From NCBI GenBank assembly GCA_013420905.1, contig JAAXNY010000004.1, positions 2,294,001 through 2,358,000 on the forward strand: a DNA stretch of 64,000 nt, given 5' to 3'. Of this stretch, positions 1 to 13,003 are shown piece after piece. Position numbers and translations under genes: made by a program. This DNA is from Collybia mongolica. Its lineage: Eukaryota > Basidiomycota > Agaricomycetes > Agaricales > Clitocybaceae. The number at the start of each line of letters is the position of its first letter. The first letter of the stretch is position 1. The notes beneath the pieces are model-generated. The model did not search any database. It saw nothing but the letters and a program-made list of their open reading frames with translations, and was not told the DNA's origin.

Positions 1-249
1 TGTGGGGGGGATGGCAGGAATGCGGGAGGGTGAAGGGGTGAGCGCGCGCTGCTTCCGGAGGCGCACAATGAGGAAGACACTGTAGAATGCGGTAAGGAAG
101 CTGCCGCTCGGGTTGAGCCACAAAGAGGCGGCGCCCCAGAGCTTCAGGGAGACACCGAAGATGAAGCAGGAGAGGATGAGCGATGTCCAGAGCAGCCTAT
201 AGACCTCCTGCGAGAGCTTTTTGTGTGCGACGACCTGGCGTCGAGGCAT
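1..249 (-). CDS. N-terminal part of a membrane protein, cut by the window edge
   Basis: An ATG on the minus strand at 249 opens about 83 codons without a stop to the edge of the window. The start is basic (MPRRQVVAHKKLSQEVYRLL). Two hydrophobic stretches follow: one around residues 20-45 (LLWTSLILSCFIFGVSLKLW) and one around residues 50-66 (SFLTAFYSVFLIVRL). A basic, proline-rich tract comes after that. This looks like a small multi-pass membrane protein, but I do not recognise the family. The rest of the gene lies to the left of the window. No intron is needed in the visible part. Confidence 0.6.
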   Translation of the reverse strand, partial: MPRRQVVAHKKLSQEVYRLLWTSLILSCFIFGVSLKLWGAASLWLNPSGSFLTAFYSVFLIVRLRKQRALTPSPSRIPAIPPT

Positions 250-1347
250 GTTTTCTCAGGATTCACCCGAAACTTGACCTGAGATCTGCATTTATAGGAC
301 CGGAGTTACTATCGTTCGGGGAAGCCGTATCTCCCTGTACCATATGTATGTAGATGATCAAACAAGACTCCATTCACTTATTGATCCATCAGGAGAATTT
401 CTTTTGATCAGATGGGACTTTGTGTAATCACCCCTTAGATCATTTCGTTCACGAAAGTACAGGGTGGGTGGGAAAAGTCAGGGTTTTCCTTCTTGTGCAC
501 AACCTGTGTAGAATCCAACTTACGGCAGACATACTCCATTCTCGACGTTGGTACTTGGATGAGAACGACATCCAGAATAGAAGTCACAGCAACATTGTGA
601 CGGATGTTTAACAGGAAAGGATTTTTTCGACATGGTCGGATACAGCCTCAGGATGAAGGGTACCGGGGCTCTTGTGCTTCACCTACCCTCAGTCGATATT
701 CAGGTGGTACAAAGTTGGTGAGGTTTGTCCTGTCTGGAGGGCTTGAGCTGCCAGAGTTGTCTTGCCATTTTACTCAAGGCACTCAAATAACCTGGGTACG
801 TGCGAACTTGAAGGTGATCATGATAATGTGCTGGATGTGAACGTCAAATTAGCATTGACTACCGTCCAATCCGTTGGACCATATATAAATAATGAGGGCG
901 TCTTCACATGTTGATTCACCGGTTAACTTTCTTCTGGTTGCGAGCACCGTTGCCATAGCTTGGCAATCCACTGCTGCTGTGATACATGACAGATTCAAAA
1001 GAGCATCCTTGTGTTGTGTTTTGACGCACTTTCACATGATCAAATATCCATATTCGGCCACAAAAATATGTATATTGAGCCTCGAGCAATGAGCCTCCCA
1101 TATTGAGCAATATATTCCCACGTCAGTTAGTCAAACTAGGTCTTGGAAAAAACCGACCAGGTGGCAGGTATCCTTAATTCTCTTTCTGAGACCCCCCTTG
1201 CTGTAGCGTAAGAGACAATATTTATTGAATAACATTCCCCCCTAACTCTGTACACCGCCTTGCAGTGAGAATTTGACTCACGTTGATCGTTCATGCATTC
1301 TCAGTTCTAAGCAATCTGTCCACTCCCTGCCTCAACTTTGTCAGTCC
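250..1347. other. Intergenic, no supported gene
   Basis: About 1.1 kb between the divergent membrane-protein gene and the channel gene. It holds only short overlapping ORFs of 60-80 codons on both strands, with no recognisable domain and no consistent splice structure. A TATA-like string (TATATAAATA) lies near 882-891 but precedes nothing convincing. The right part should contain the promoter of the channel gene that starts at 1348. Confidence 0.5.
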
Positions 1348-4300
1348 ATGACCTCCCTTCCTCGTCAATCTCACGAAGGGTATCACCCGGTCGGGCTCCA
1401 CCATCCCAGTGCTGGCAACGGGTCCAACCAAGCACCACCGTCAATAATGTCATACCCTCCTCCTTTACAACTAGAACGAATGGAGACATCTGGCTCGAGG
1501 GTCCCTCTGTCGCACACACACGATGGCCATTCAAGGGACCGTTCTGGATTTCCTTCCAGCCCGAAATACGATGCGGAACGGGCACAAAATATATCGGGTA
1601 TGCCATACCCTCACAAACCTGGAAACAGCCGTACCTCGAGCTGGGACCTACTCGCGGGTATCAAGAGAATTGAACACTCTTATGAGGAGTTTGATTCCCG
1701 AAACGCCAGTCATGCTCACCTCGCCTACGCCGAAGGTGATATCCCGAAGAACAAAGTGCGTTGTAAATTGTGACCTTCAACTAATCTGCTCATAAACTTG
1801 CTCAGTTTACCAGAATGTATAATTATCTTTTGAATGTGTCTATTGTGACGAGATGGATTCTCTTCATTATTCCTGTTCTGGCAATTCTCTGGATTCCCGG
1901 GATTCTCTCGCTCACTACATTTCCCAATGCCTCTGTTCGTCATCCCTTCCTTTAATCATTCAAGCAATCTCATTATTGTACAGGTATGGGGTGTCAGACT
2001 ATTATGGTGGAGTATCTGGTTGAGTGTTTGTTGGGGAGGTTCGTCTTCGTCATTTCAATGAACCTTGTAATTTGACAGTGGTAATTTAGGCTGGTGGGCT
2101 GCACTTGCCGTATCGTAAGTGGCGAACGCGAAGATTTGATGATCTATATAACACTAAAGCTTCTCACAGATTAATTCTACCATCGATCATGCGATCTACT
2201 GTGGGCGTGGTGGCTTTAGCTACGAGGCGTTATATCGACTGGACACAAGCACTTCACAGGTGGGAAACAATTTCCCTCCTACCCCATACGTGCTTTGATG
2301 ATTCGTTCCCCAGATATATTGCCCTGTTTACCTGGACCCTATCTATCTGGGTATCTTGGGGGCCGCTTATTGATAACCAACAGAAGGACGGGACTGGTCC
2401 CAAAAGTGTCCGAGCACTAGATCTCATTGCAAAGCTTCTTTTTGCTTTCTTCCTTTGCTCGGCCGTACTTTTGTTTGAGAAATTTTCTATACAATGGATA
2501 GCTGGTAAATTTCATGAGCGATCCTACGCTGGTATGTGACACGAAGTTAGGACAACCAATATTTTAGTACTCAAACTCAACTAGAACGCATTACCGATCA
2601 GAAATTTGCGGTCAAGTCTCTTGTTTCCCTGTATCGGAACTCTTCAGATATCCCAGGTCGATCGGATACAATGCATGACTCTACTGTTAAAGGACGCTCC
2701 GTGAATCCTAAACGCCTTTTCAAGAAATTTAGAGAGGGCGTTCGTATCGCTGCAACCACGACGACCACGGCGTTCGGAAATGTCGCTTCTGAGATAGCTG
2801 GGAGGTAACAACCTGTAACACATACAAAACAAATTTGATGCTCAATATTCTTTTAAAGTTCTGTCCTTCAGCCCAACTCACCCCAAGCGATGGTGAAAAC
2901 TGCCTTGGAATCAGCTAACAAGTCCAGATTGGTGCGCAATCACATCACACCCTCTAATATTAATAGGCTGAAGATCTTTCTGGTATGTAAGCTGGCCCGC
3001 CGTCTCTTCTACTCCTTCGCAAAGCCTGGGGCAGAATATCTCCTTCCGGGTGACATCGCACATTATTTTCCAACATCGGAAGAGGCAGAACATGTGTTTG
3101 CTCTGTTCGACAAGGACATGAATGGAGATGCCTCCCGAGAAGAAGTGGAGATGGCATGCCTGTAAGTATCTATTTTATGTCTCAATTGAGGGGTATAAAA
3201 TCACTGCTTAAATAGAGAGTTCCATCGCGAACAGCTGTCTATTGAGAATTCCATGCGGGATTTAGATAGTGCCGTTGGACGATTGGACAATATTCTTATG
3301 ACTGTGTATGTCATCGTAGCTATCCTAATCATCGCTGTCGCTTTGGTACGTTCATGTTGCTGTCATGGGTTCCAGATTTTAATCTCCCTTTAGGAGGCAC
3401 AACTTGTTACCTTGGTCACAGGGGCCGGTACCTTAATCCTGGGTGGGTTTACTGTATTATGAGGCCATTAACATAATTAGCTTGCCTGCTAACTATTATA
3501 TAGGCCTTAGCTGGCTCATTGGCGGAAGTTTGCAAGAAGTCCTCACAAGTATTATATTTCTGTTTGTCAAACATCCTTTCGATGTCGGTGACAAAGTCAA
3601 CATCGGCAAGGAAAACTACACAGTCAAAGAAATTAGACTTCTTAGCTCCGTCTTCCTCGATTCAAACTCGACCCTGGTGCAGGCACCAAACACAGTGCTA
3701 AATACAATGGTATGTTGAATGTTCAACTCATCACGCCATGTCAACTCACATTTGATATATAGTTCATTCAAAACATACGTCGGAGTCCTCAGGTACATAC
3801 TTAAAGTTCTTGGCCATATACTTCGCATTTCACCACCCATCAATAGATGTCAGAGACGTTCACATTTGACGTCAGCTACGCCACAACATTTGAGGATCTT
3901 GAGAGGCTGCGAGAAAAGATGCTTGCATTCGTTAAAGCGGAAAGGCGCGACTATCAGCCCGTTTTTGATGTGGCGGTTAAAGGTTTGAATGAAATCCCAT
4001 TCTGTGTCCCGGCCCAACACATCTAAGATCCCTTTAGATTTTCCTGATCAAGAAAAGATGACACTTACGGCCGACATCAAATACAAGAGCAATGGACAGC
4101 AAGGCGCTCTCAAAGGTATATCCCAAAGTATATTATCTATTGCCGAATGATGACTGAGACGTCTTCCAAAATAGCCAAGCGGCGCAACAAGTGGATTTGT
4201 GCTTTGAAGACAGCTCTGGCCGAACTGGCAATATATGGTCCCAACGGGAATCCTGATCCACCGCCTTCCACCGCCCGCTACACAAAGGTACCATGGGAGA

Positions 4301-4695
4301 TCATACAGGCCGCAGATCGAAATACTGTTGCGCAAGCCATGCAGGTTTCTGAACCCCCGGTACCGGTTGGTGGCTGGCAACTCTCCGACAAAAATGCGGC
4401 GATTCGTAAGTTCGGATTTACATGTTTTATTTTAGGAGCTCAGATTTCATGTCTGTGCAGTTGACGATTCGAACGATGTATTCGGAGAATCAAACGAAGT
4501 ATGTCACCCATTGGCTTTGCTCATCGTGATGCTAACGCCTTTCATTACTTCTAGTTGTATATGACAAACCCACGACGCAATCTTCCGGATAGTTTACATC
4601 ACAGACCGACTACGCCGGGCGCCACAGCAATGCCAACGCCCGCTGTGTCTTCGTCATCAAGTGGGGACATGATCGAAATGACTCGTGCGCATTGA
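1348..4695 (+). CDS. EF-hand mechanosensitive ion channel, MscS family (Msy1/Msy2 type)
   Basis: Predicted gated channel of the fungal MscS group, whose S. pombe members Msy1 and Msy2 act in ER membranes during hypo-osmotic swelling. About 17 short introns join to roughly 800 residues. The N-terminus is polar and disordered (1348-1758). Hydrophobic segments follow: VTRWILFIIPVLAILWIPGIL, VWGVRLLWWSIWLSVCWGGW, and two more at 2314-2530. A complete EF-hand loop, DKDMNGDASREE, lies near 3109-3144 with acidic or polar ligands at positions 1, 3, 5, 7, 9 and 12. Then comes the MscS pore helix and beta domain (LGLSWLIGGSLQEVLTSI, VKHPFDVGDKVNIG, 3395-3711). The tail is cytosolic and ends in EMTRAH at 4695. 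The ATG at 1348 is the first in frame; upstream codons in the same frame lack ATG. All exons found are open, so the gene looks intact. Confidence 0.93.
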
Positions 4696-4833
4696 AAACG
4701 TTAGCTTCAAACTTAGCAAGATCCCAACCTACCCAGGTAACGTGCGGAGGCTTGATGATTCAAAGCAACACTATACATACATCCCGTTGATAACTATCCT
4801 TGTATAAAACAGTTTTGCTGGACGTACATAAGG

Positions 4834-6300
4834 CTACACAGTCCAACCGTTTGATTGTTGTTCAGGGCTCCCCCAACCGGCGTTAGCACCTCCACCCCAT
4901 GTACTTGTGGCTCCACCACTTGAATGAGGACTTGTTGCCCCCCATGCACTAGTGGCAGCGCCACCCCTCGTCGGACTCGTGCGACCTCCCCAGCCACTGC
5001 CAATACCAGATTCAGCTCCCCAGCCGCCGCCTCCTCCACCAGTACCCCAACCATCAGTAGTATTCCCATTTGGTTGTTGTTCACCTCCAGTAAGTATATC
5101 CAGCTCAGGTTGGGTCTTGAGGCCAAGGATAAGATTAGCAAGTTTAGTCTGCAACTCTGCGAGACCCTGAAAAAGAAAAAGTGAATTCTCGTATGGAATG
5201 TACGTAAACTGCCATCTGACCTTCATGACCACTTCTTGAGGCCCTAAACTGCCATCTGTCTCGACCTCAAAATAAAACTGGCTAGGCTGGGCATTGAAAT
5301 CGAATGGTTCGTCGTCTCTGGGCGGTTCCTCTTCCGTGGCATTATCACCCAACGGCCATTCTCCCCGTTCGTCAGATTCAAACCAATGAGTCGTATGCCG
5401 CAGTTTATTATACGGGTCATACTCAAATGACACAGCAGAACAGGGTGACCACTTCGCATGTTCCTTGGCGATCCCCTAAGTTTAGATCTGAATCAAAATG
5501 AACCCTAGAATATATCAACGGAAACTACCTTTTTAGCCACGCACCGCAATTTGAGCTCTTGACCTTTCCGAATCTTGCAAAGCAACACTGGTGGAGTCCC
5601 GAGCTCATCTCGGAAGCCTTTGAGTTAATAAGGACGTTGTATCGGTGAAAGCAATAATACCTTTTCCCACTGGGTGACCGAAACGTTCACCCCGTTTAGA
5701 GAGCTCCTCACCAGCATCATGCTCTTGTTCTTCGCCATCCCCCCACGTTCCACGAGTTCCAGGGGGAACGACGTCGAGGTGGTGACTTGTAACATCCATT
5801 GTGTGGTGGTCGTGGCAAGCGACGTTTAGAACTAACATAATCGAACAGGAATCGCAACCCGCGAGGCATGTGCAATCCTATCGTACCGTGAAATGGATAT
5901 TTCGTTCAAACGGTTAAAAACGTGCCCTTGTGTTCCGTATAGCTTCATCACAGTTCGAGCTCGCAAGGGGCACCATCCCCAGTCTATGGGCAATAAATTC
6001 GTCGGGTAGAACTGTGGTGTTAATCTCGATCTCGACCATGTCAATTGCTGACATTTGGTGTATGAGAAATCTTAGGAGAAGGATCATTGAGAAACATACC
6101 AACGGTTGGTATATCTGCCATCATGACTCTTCGTAGGGAATTGGCGAAACTGAATGGATTTTTTGTCAAATACTACAACTCATCATTTGAGGGGGCTCGC
6201 CATACGCAAGGTCAACATTCTTGAGTACAAAATTGACCCTATCCTTTTTTAGTTCACGGATGTGAACAGTGGGTTCAAGATCATCGTGTCCTTGCATCAT
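4834..6300 (-). CDS. RPB3: DNA-directed RNA polymerase II subunit RPB3
   Basis: Subunit 3 of RNA polymerase II, the alpha-like subunit that pairs with RPB11 to nucleate assembly. The minus-strand ATG at 6300 begins [20 protein letters not shown]. The next exons give the alpha motif [15 protein letters not shown], then [21 protein letters not shown] zinc loop with C-x-C-x3-C-x2-C spacing ([10 protein letters not shown], near 5850-5880) follows an intron. The insert domain and the conserved [17 protein letters not shown] block (near 5380-5430) are present. After the last conserved helix ([15 protein letters not shown]) there is a tail of about 75 residues that is Gly/Ser-rich and carries seven tryptophans, mostly as WG or GW. 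Yeast RPB3 lacks this tail (see findings). Introns are 50-60 bp and all exons are open. The 5' end faces the acyl-CoA synthetase gene. Confidence 0.95.
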
Positions 6301-7745
6301 AGGTTTCACCAGTAAATTCGTGGAAAGGATGGATGTATGGAATCTATGGATGACTCCGGTTGAAACTATGAGCAACGACCCCCAGTAATAATACAGTCAA
6401 ACACGGGACTGGGAATAAGCACGCTGACCTTCCGAAGGAATAACGATAAACAAATGAGTGACTACAAAATCTAGCTCAAAGGATCCTGATTCACCCCATG
6501 AACCTTGAATTTACGCAGGTTGGCAGCATGTCAATCTACAGATAAGTTCGTCCTAAACCAACCTTGAGTTTATGTGAGTCCAACCAACCTCTCGCATTTC
6601 GAACATCTACAAATCGCTGATATAGATACTATAGGTCCAAAAGTGCTTGGCATATTTTATTCTGACATGGGATCAACATGGCGTAACACCAACTATTTAC
6701 AGAACAAACGTTCGAAATTTTCTTGGTCGCATGTGTTTGCATCAAGGACAAACTGAGTGCCAAATATGATTTATATAGTCGGTTGGGCGCTCCGCCAACG
6801 GCCTCAGTCTAGCGATCTACATCTAGATCAAGTACGCGTGCACGTACCTTCCCCCGTATATCGTCGCCCGTAAATCTAAATGAAAGCCTTTCAGAAAAAG
6901 CCAATCTTACAAACATTGTGATCCCCCAACCCACGCACAAACGGCCTGGTTGTCACCTGATGATGCCTATATTGTATTTTCACAGTATCATCTGTATCTG
7001 GTCCTCCGTTGACAATCACCATAATCCCCTGAGGATTGGCGTAGTAGCCCCTGAGCTTGGCAGTAAGAAGACACCCGAAACCTTGTGAGCTTTTCTTTTG
7101 CCGAGAAGGCGTGGGAGATGCGAGATCTGATGACGGAGCGCAGTCCTGTCAATGAGATACTGGAGACCAGGTCTTTTGACTTTCCCGAGCTGCTTGATCA
7201 TCACACTCTTCAGAGAGTGCGTTCAGTGAGCATGTGTACCCGCCATTATCGCATCCGAGGAATGGTCCAGGCTAAGCCTCAACAACCGCTTGGAGATGCC
7301 CTTATCCTGTCACGTTATATCCACGCGTATGTATGTCCTGCTCGTCATTGGCCTACGGTTCGTAACTCAGGCTGGTCGTCGCACTGTCTAGAATTGTTGA
7401 ACGTTGAACCCTGGTGTCTGGCAAGAAGGGCGTCGCCAACTCAACCCTTTCCGGCCGATAAAGTGGAGACCGAACGAAGCGCTATCATCACAGACGCGAA
7501 TCTCGGGTATGAAAAACTAATGCATGCTAGATTCGGCAAACCAGCGAACCGCGGAGAACTTCCCTCCCGCGGATTATGTGGAAGGTCCGCCTCAAAAATG
7601 ATCATTCGTTCTGTTATGGCCCTGCGTAGGAGAGTTCCGTGGGGTGACAGGCGTTCCCGACTTGGCCATATCGTATTACGATAAAAGCGCATGGGGCAAA
7701 TATGCATTCGTGAGTCTCTCCTTCGCCACCGAGCTAGCCGACAGT
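6301..7745. other. Long divergent intergenic region (RPB3 / acyl-CoA synthetase)
   Basis: About 1.4 kb between two divergent start codons, so it should hold both promoters. A 199-codon stretch without stops lies on the plus strand at 7085-7684, but it opens with GTG. Its first ATG is about 11 codons in. Its protein is Arg-rich with no recognisable domain, and a 109-codon ORF overlaps it on the other strand. I treat it as chance or as a remnant. Nothing else is supported. Confidence 0.45.
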
Positions 7746-10567
7746 ATGTCTTGGAAACCAGTACGAACATTAGAGGAAAGTAAGTGGTGACAACCGTGTC
7801 CCCCCACTTCCCCTACACCTATACTGATGCTTAATAGCGGAAGCTATCCTTTGTGCGCCAGCGTCCGCTCATGAAGTTAAATTAGAAACAATCGACGGAC
7901 AGAGCTATCGTGTGTACAAGAATTTGTGGCCTTCAATGCGTCAGTTTTGGCTTTGGGCTGTTGACCAACATGCCGACAAGACGTACGTTGTTTTTGGAGA
8001 CCAACGATACACGTACCGCCAAGTACATCAACGCGCAACCAAAGTTGCGGAAGTATTCCGCCGCGTCTACGGCATCAAGAAAGGTACCTGCTCCCGTTAC
8101 AATTTTTACAGTCACTTCTTTCACTCACAACCTATCCTCAGGCGACAGAGTAGGCATTTGCTCACGCAACTGCCCAGATTATCTTGTTTCATTTTGGGCC
8201 TGCCGTACGTATCGTAAAGCATTATAGTTGTTATTCCATCACCTTACATCGGTCCTTCTAGATCTCATCGGCGCCGTGTCAGTGTTGACAAATGCGTAAA
8301 TGGGATTCGTTTCCAGTTCTGATTCGATTTGCTAAGGATTCTACGTCAGCTGGTTACCCCTAGAACCTCTGCGCTACTGTCATTCACATACCGACTGCAA
8401 GCTGGTAATGCTTGACCCAGAACGAGCCGATAGAATCGAACCAGTGGCGGTTGATATTCTGAAAGATACTCCGTCAAAATTTTTGGTGCTCGACAGTCAT
8501 GAGGGGAAGGGTCAATGGAAGGAGATGGAACCTTTTCGTGCTGTTATCGACAGTTATACTGGCGAAACTGCATCGATATTGGAGGAGGAATGCGAAATCC
8601 TTCCTGAAGACAACGCCACCATCATATTTACCTCTGGTGCGACGTACCCGCCAGTATTGCCGTCACAGCTTTGTCTAATAGTCCTAAAGGAACCACTGGT
8701 TTGCCGAAGGGCGTTCTAAGTACACAACGGCAGTTCTTGACAAACGTCCTCAATGTGAGAATCAAATTTCCATGTGTCCCATCACAACCTTTCTATTTAT
8801 TACTACAGGTCCTGGTAGGAAGCACCAGAGCAGCACTCCGGAGAGGCCTAGATATTCCAAATATCTCTACAGATCCGCAGAAAGGCATCCTTGTTGCAGT
8901 CCCCCTATTCCATGTAACAGGGATAACAAGTTTTTCAGTATGTACATTCGGTTATCTGAATTCTGCACAGATCGCCTAATCCTATTCAGATGATGGCTAC
9001 TATGACTGGTATGAAAATCGTACTGACGCGAAAATGGATCCCCGAAGAAGGTTGGTCCGTGTCGCCAACTTGTAGCACCCGATAACTGATACCGTCTTTT
9101 CAGCCACTAGGTAAACTACGTCATCGGGTGTATTATATTTGAGACTGATTCTGAATACAGGCTAATCAGAGAGGAGAATATTGGCATAGCTGGAGGGTGA
9201 GCACACTCCTTGAAGTATAGATATGGCTTGAGTTTACCTGTATATACAAGGGTTCCTGCCATGGTGGCGGACCTGACAGAGAGTTCATTAGTTGGACACC
9301 CCCTTGAAGGCTTGCTTTTTGGAGGTTCGCCAGCCCCTGAGTCTCTCGTGCCGAGAGCCCGAAAAGCATTTCCGTCCGCTGTCATGTTAGGATTCGATAC
9401 ATATTGGTTCGATCGATGCTAAATAGAAATCTACAGGAGTCAAGCCTATGGTTTGACGGAAACTAATTCGATTGCGGTCTCGGTGAGTTTTCCTTGTCCC
9501 TGGCAATCTTATCTTTCGGCTGATATTGAAGGTGTTTAAAGTTTGCCGGCGATGATTATACCGTGAGGCCTACTAGCACGTTGGTTTATTTCACTCCGTA
9601 TATTCACGTCTTTCATGCTAATTCGGTTTGCCGATCAGTGGACAAGCATCACCAGTAAATGAAATCAAGATCATGCTTGATGATACGTCTCTCCCTCCCG
9701 GTCGCATCGGCGAAGTGTGGTTGTATGTGTCATCTATCTCGCCTTCCATCTATATCTGAGGATATTCACTCCAGGCGTGGTCCCAATATAATGAAATGCT
9801 ACTGGCAAGATCCTGGCAAGCATTGTATATCATTGGAGCGTTGCGGAGCAATACTGAGACCGAATGATTCAGAGTCGACAAAAAAAGCCATTACAGTTGA
9901 CGGCTGGCTGAGAACGGGAGATCTCGGTTTTCTTGACGATGAAGGCTTTCTTTACATAAAAGATAGACGTGAGTCTAATCGTCAGGGACCATCTCCGTTA
10001 TTTCATCGATCGATTTATCCTAGTGAAGGACATAATCATTCGTGGTGGAGAGAATGTGGTAAGAAATCGCTATCGCTAAATGATGGCGACTTCATAATCC
10101 ATTCGCGACCCGCGCAGGACTCTGTTTCGGTTGAGAATGCTCTTTATGCTGATCCTCGGATTTTGGAAGCCGCGGCTGTGGGCGTCCCGGACGAGCGACT
10201 TGGGGAATTAGTAGCTGCCGTGGTTTCCGTAAAACCACCCTTCCAGGGCCGGGTGACAGAAGCCGCATTGATAGCACTGGCACGCAAAAGGTTTGGCCCC
10301 TCAGGAATTGACACATGGATCAGTTTTAATGCATGATGACTCAGTCTTCCAAAATTTGCGGTCCCCGTGATGATCGTCATCTTAGATGAACAATTTCGTA
10401 CGTCGTATGCTCCTCGTTGATTCCAGGGGAAACATACTAAATATCGTCCTCAAGAACTTACACCTTCGGGAAAAATAATGAAAGGAGAACTTAGAAAAAT
10501 TGCCCGCCAGCATTGGGCAGAACGATCTCAATCCAAACGAGGGCGAGAACCACACGCAAACTTGTGA
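7746..10567 (+). CDS. AMP-dependent acyl-CoA synthetase/ligase (ANL superfamily)
   Basis: Adenylate-forming enzyme expected to activate a carboxylic acid with ATP and then transfer it to CoA; the substrate cannot be read from sequence. ATG 7746 starts [19 protein letters not shown]. About a dozen introns give roughly 590 residues. Motifs in order: [20 protein letters not shown]; the P-loop [14 protein letters not shown], assembled across an intron near 8635-8710; VPLFHVTG near 8905; [12 protein letters not shown] near 9445-9480; [19 protein letters not shown] near 9903-9960 with the conserved Asp; [19 protein letters not shown]; and the C-terminal lysine motif [13 protein letters not shown] near 10465-10500. 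The last intron is best taken as gtacgt (10397) to CCTCAAG, with a TACTAAAT branch site, because the nearer AG gives an immediate stop. It appears intact and resembles basidiomycete proteins annotated as long-chain-fatty-acid-CoA ligases. Confidence 0.92.
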
Positions 10568-10886
10568 TTGTGGCACCAATGACCTTGCTTGCCACTCTGA
10601 CTTAGTGGACTTTCATATATCATTATCATAATCCTGGACTGGGGCACACATACATACCTTATGAAGCTAATTCTATACACATTATTATATATTTCGGAGA
10701 CTTGAAGCAGTATAATTTCAAAAGTTGATGATCTGGGGTAACGTGACCGATCGATTGGTCACGTCTTTTTGTGATTGCCACCCAAAAGCGGAAGGAGAAA
10801 AATGGTTCTAGTTCTTTGACGGTTATGCGCAGGTTTATATCTTTAAATTCTGAGCTCTGGACGTATAAATTACATGGTAGGCAGGT

Positions 10887-12890
10887 ATGAGCGATGAAGA
10901 CTCGCTTGCAGAGACGGAACCAAGCATAAACGCTCATTATGCATCCGAATTCCGTCGACATCTGGCTCAGGTTCAGGCTCACCTCGCTGGAATTGACGAA
11001 AAAGGTTTACCATCATCATACATACCCCCCACCGGCTTTTGGACATCGCTAGAGAAGGACACGTTCTTCCATGGTTTATCTATCCATTCACGGTTTAGAC
11101 CAGACCTCATTGCGGCCTGTGTGCGCACCAAGTCTGTCGTCGACGTCTGTGCATACATCGATGCCCTTGAGGAAGGGTCTTCTGGAAACGCACCCAGGTA
11201 TCCCAAGAGAGCTGAAATCGAAGGTTCAGTGGAAGTTTCGGATGCCTGGGTACAATGGGAAGAAAAATGTTCAGCCGATCTTGTATTGCTCGAGTGTGAT
11301 TGGGAAGATGAAAATTTGGAGAATCAAAGGAAAAAGGAAGGGATACACGGCAGCACACTTGGACCCCGCTGGCTGCAGGAAAAGACATTGAGGCGGTTGG
11401 ACGTACACCACCTCAGGGTAATGGAGACCATTCACCGCGACGGCCAGTCGGAAACCAGATGCGAGCCCGCGGATCATTCACCTCCACTGGCGCGACCTCT
11501 CATTACTGATGAAATGATCGACCCTGCTCTCCTCGAAATATCTGGTGGACTGGCAGTTCCTAGCATCTCGAACCGACACTTTGGATTATCAGGCCAGCTG
11601 CCATCCCTCACTACCCTGGATCACACTTCATCCACTCAATCATCGCAAATTGATACACCAGACACAGTCGAAGAGACAACGATGGACCCATCAGAACTCA
11701 GTCCAGTATCTCGCCGGCGGTTTCAGAAAAGGCTGTATATGCGGAAAAAGAGGGCTGAAAAAACAGGTAGTGAATTCGCTTCAGTTATTACAAAGTTACG
11801 CCCAGGAAGGAAGATAAAGGAGAGAATTTCTCCCAAGAAGAGACCCAAGAGTAAGGACAGCTCATGTGAAGATGGCTCTGACGAAGACTCGATGAATCTC
11901 GAGCATATTGTGAATCCTCATGCACTTTCCGAGAGTCAGGAGGTACTCCAGAATAGCGAACAAGATGACATCCCGACTAAACATGCCCATCACAGTAAGG
12001 GTGGGCTGACGAAGCCATATAGGATCAAAAAGAAATTGGCAAGTCAAGGCATAGATGCGGATGTTCTCTCACGGTGTGATCTGGGGTTGTTTCATTTTTC
12101 TACGCTCAGTCGTCTTATGGAGTTCGTAATATCTCCTCTGGCCTGTGGATCAACTACTAAATTGCTGTCCTCAGACTATATAAATCCGGGTATAGCAAAG
12201 CAAACACGTCCATTGCAACTACAATATCCGCCGACACAATACGTTTGATGACTGCTGTCATCGTTGAATTCGTATCAGAAGCTGTGCACCGCACGATTGT
12301 TTTCCGTGAACAAGAAAAGATCATGAAAGGAAATATCAAGGTATACGGCCGGATGCATTACGACGTACGTTGGAAACACCATACAGATTAGAGTCTCACT
12401 CAAGTGAAGTTGGCAGATCACTTCAGAAAGTGTGAATCATGTTCTAGAAATGATGGGGATGAAAGGATTAACAAAAGCAAAATATTTTGCTGAACTTTTG
12501 GATGAGAGAATGACCACTGTGTCTGAAGCACGGAGTGGTCGAAAGGATGACCATCAAGAAAGCGGGGGCGGTAAACATGGCCCTTCCGACACAACTACCG
12601 ATGACGGCGGTGAAGACGAACGCAGCCCTATCTGTTCACAGGATACAGTGTCCTTTCCGGCCGTTTCTCTTCAACGCGAGCTTCATCTCCCACTGTTTCA
12701 CTTGCGAAAGTCATTTACTAGCAATGATTCATCACTTGAAGACACCCTCATGCCCATGGATACCGACGAAACTGAACTCCAGAACGAGTTACAGGAAGAG
12801 CGGGAAATAGACGATGCGGATGGAATATTGGCAAGGAACTACGAAACCGAACTTTGGAAACACTCTGGAAGAGGGAACATAAAGTTCTAA
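10887..12890 (+). CDS. Probable RNA polymerase I initiation factor, Rrn5-like (SANT domain)
   Basis: Likely a subunit of the upstream activating factor that recruits RNA polymerase I to rDNA. ATG 10887 opens MSDEDSLAETEPS. The first exon runs to about 12117 and two more exons end at TAA 12888-12890, for roughly 630 residues. Near residues 48-90 there is a SANT/Myb-like helix set (GFWTSLEKDTFFHGLS, then RPDLIAACVRTKSVVDVCAY), which is the signature used for the call. The middle is basic and low in complexity (RRRFQKRLYMRKKRAEK; SPKKRPKSKDSS), as expected for a nuclear protein. A conserved C-terminal helical segment (SADTIRLMTAVIVEFVSEAV) spans the second intron. The intron acceptor TTGGCAG near 12412 is preferred because the earlier AG gives a stop. 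The family call rests on the N-terminal block only. Confidence 0.68.
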
Positions 12891-13003
12891 TCTGTAAACA
12901 ACTATTTCTGGCCAAATATGACTTAGATCTGTAGCATGGACATGCCATTGGTAGTTAATCTGTTTATATTATACATAGAGATAATAGTAATCTACTTCAT
13001 CAT

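Noticed and set aside
7085..7684. 199-codon plus-strand ORF as a gene
   Set aside because: It begins with GTG, has a basic nondescript sequence, an overlapping ORF on the other strand, and no family match. It could be real but is not supported.
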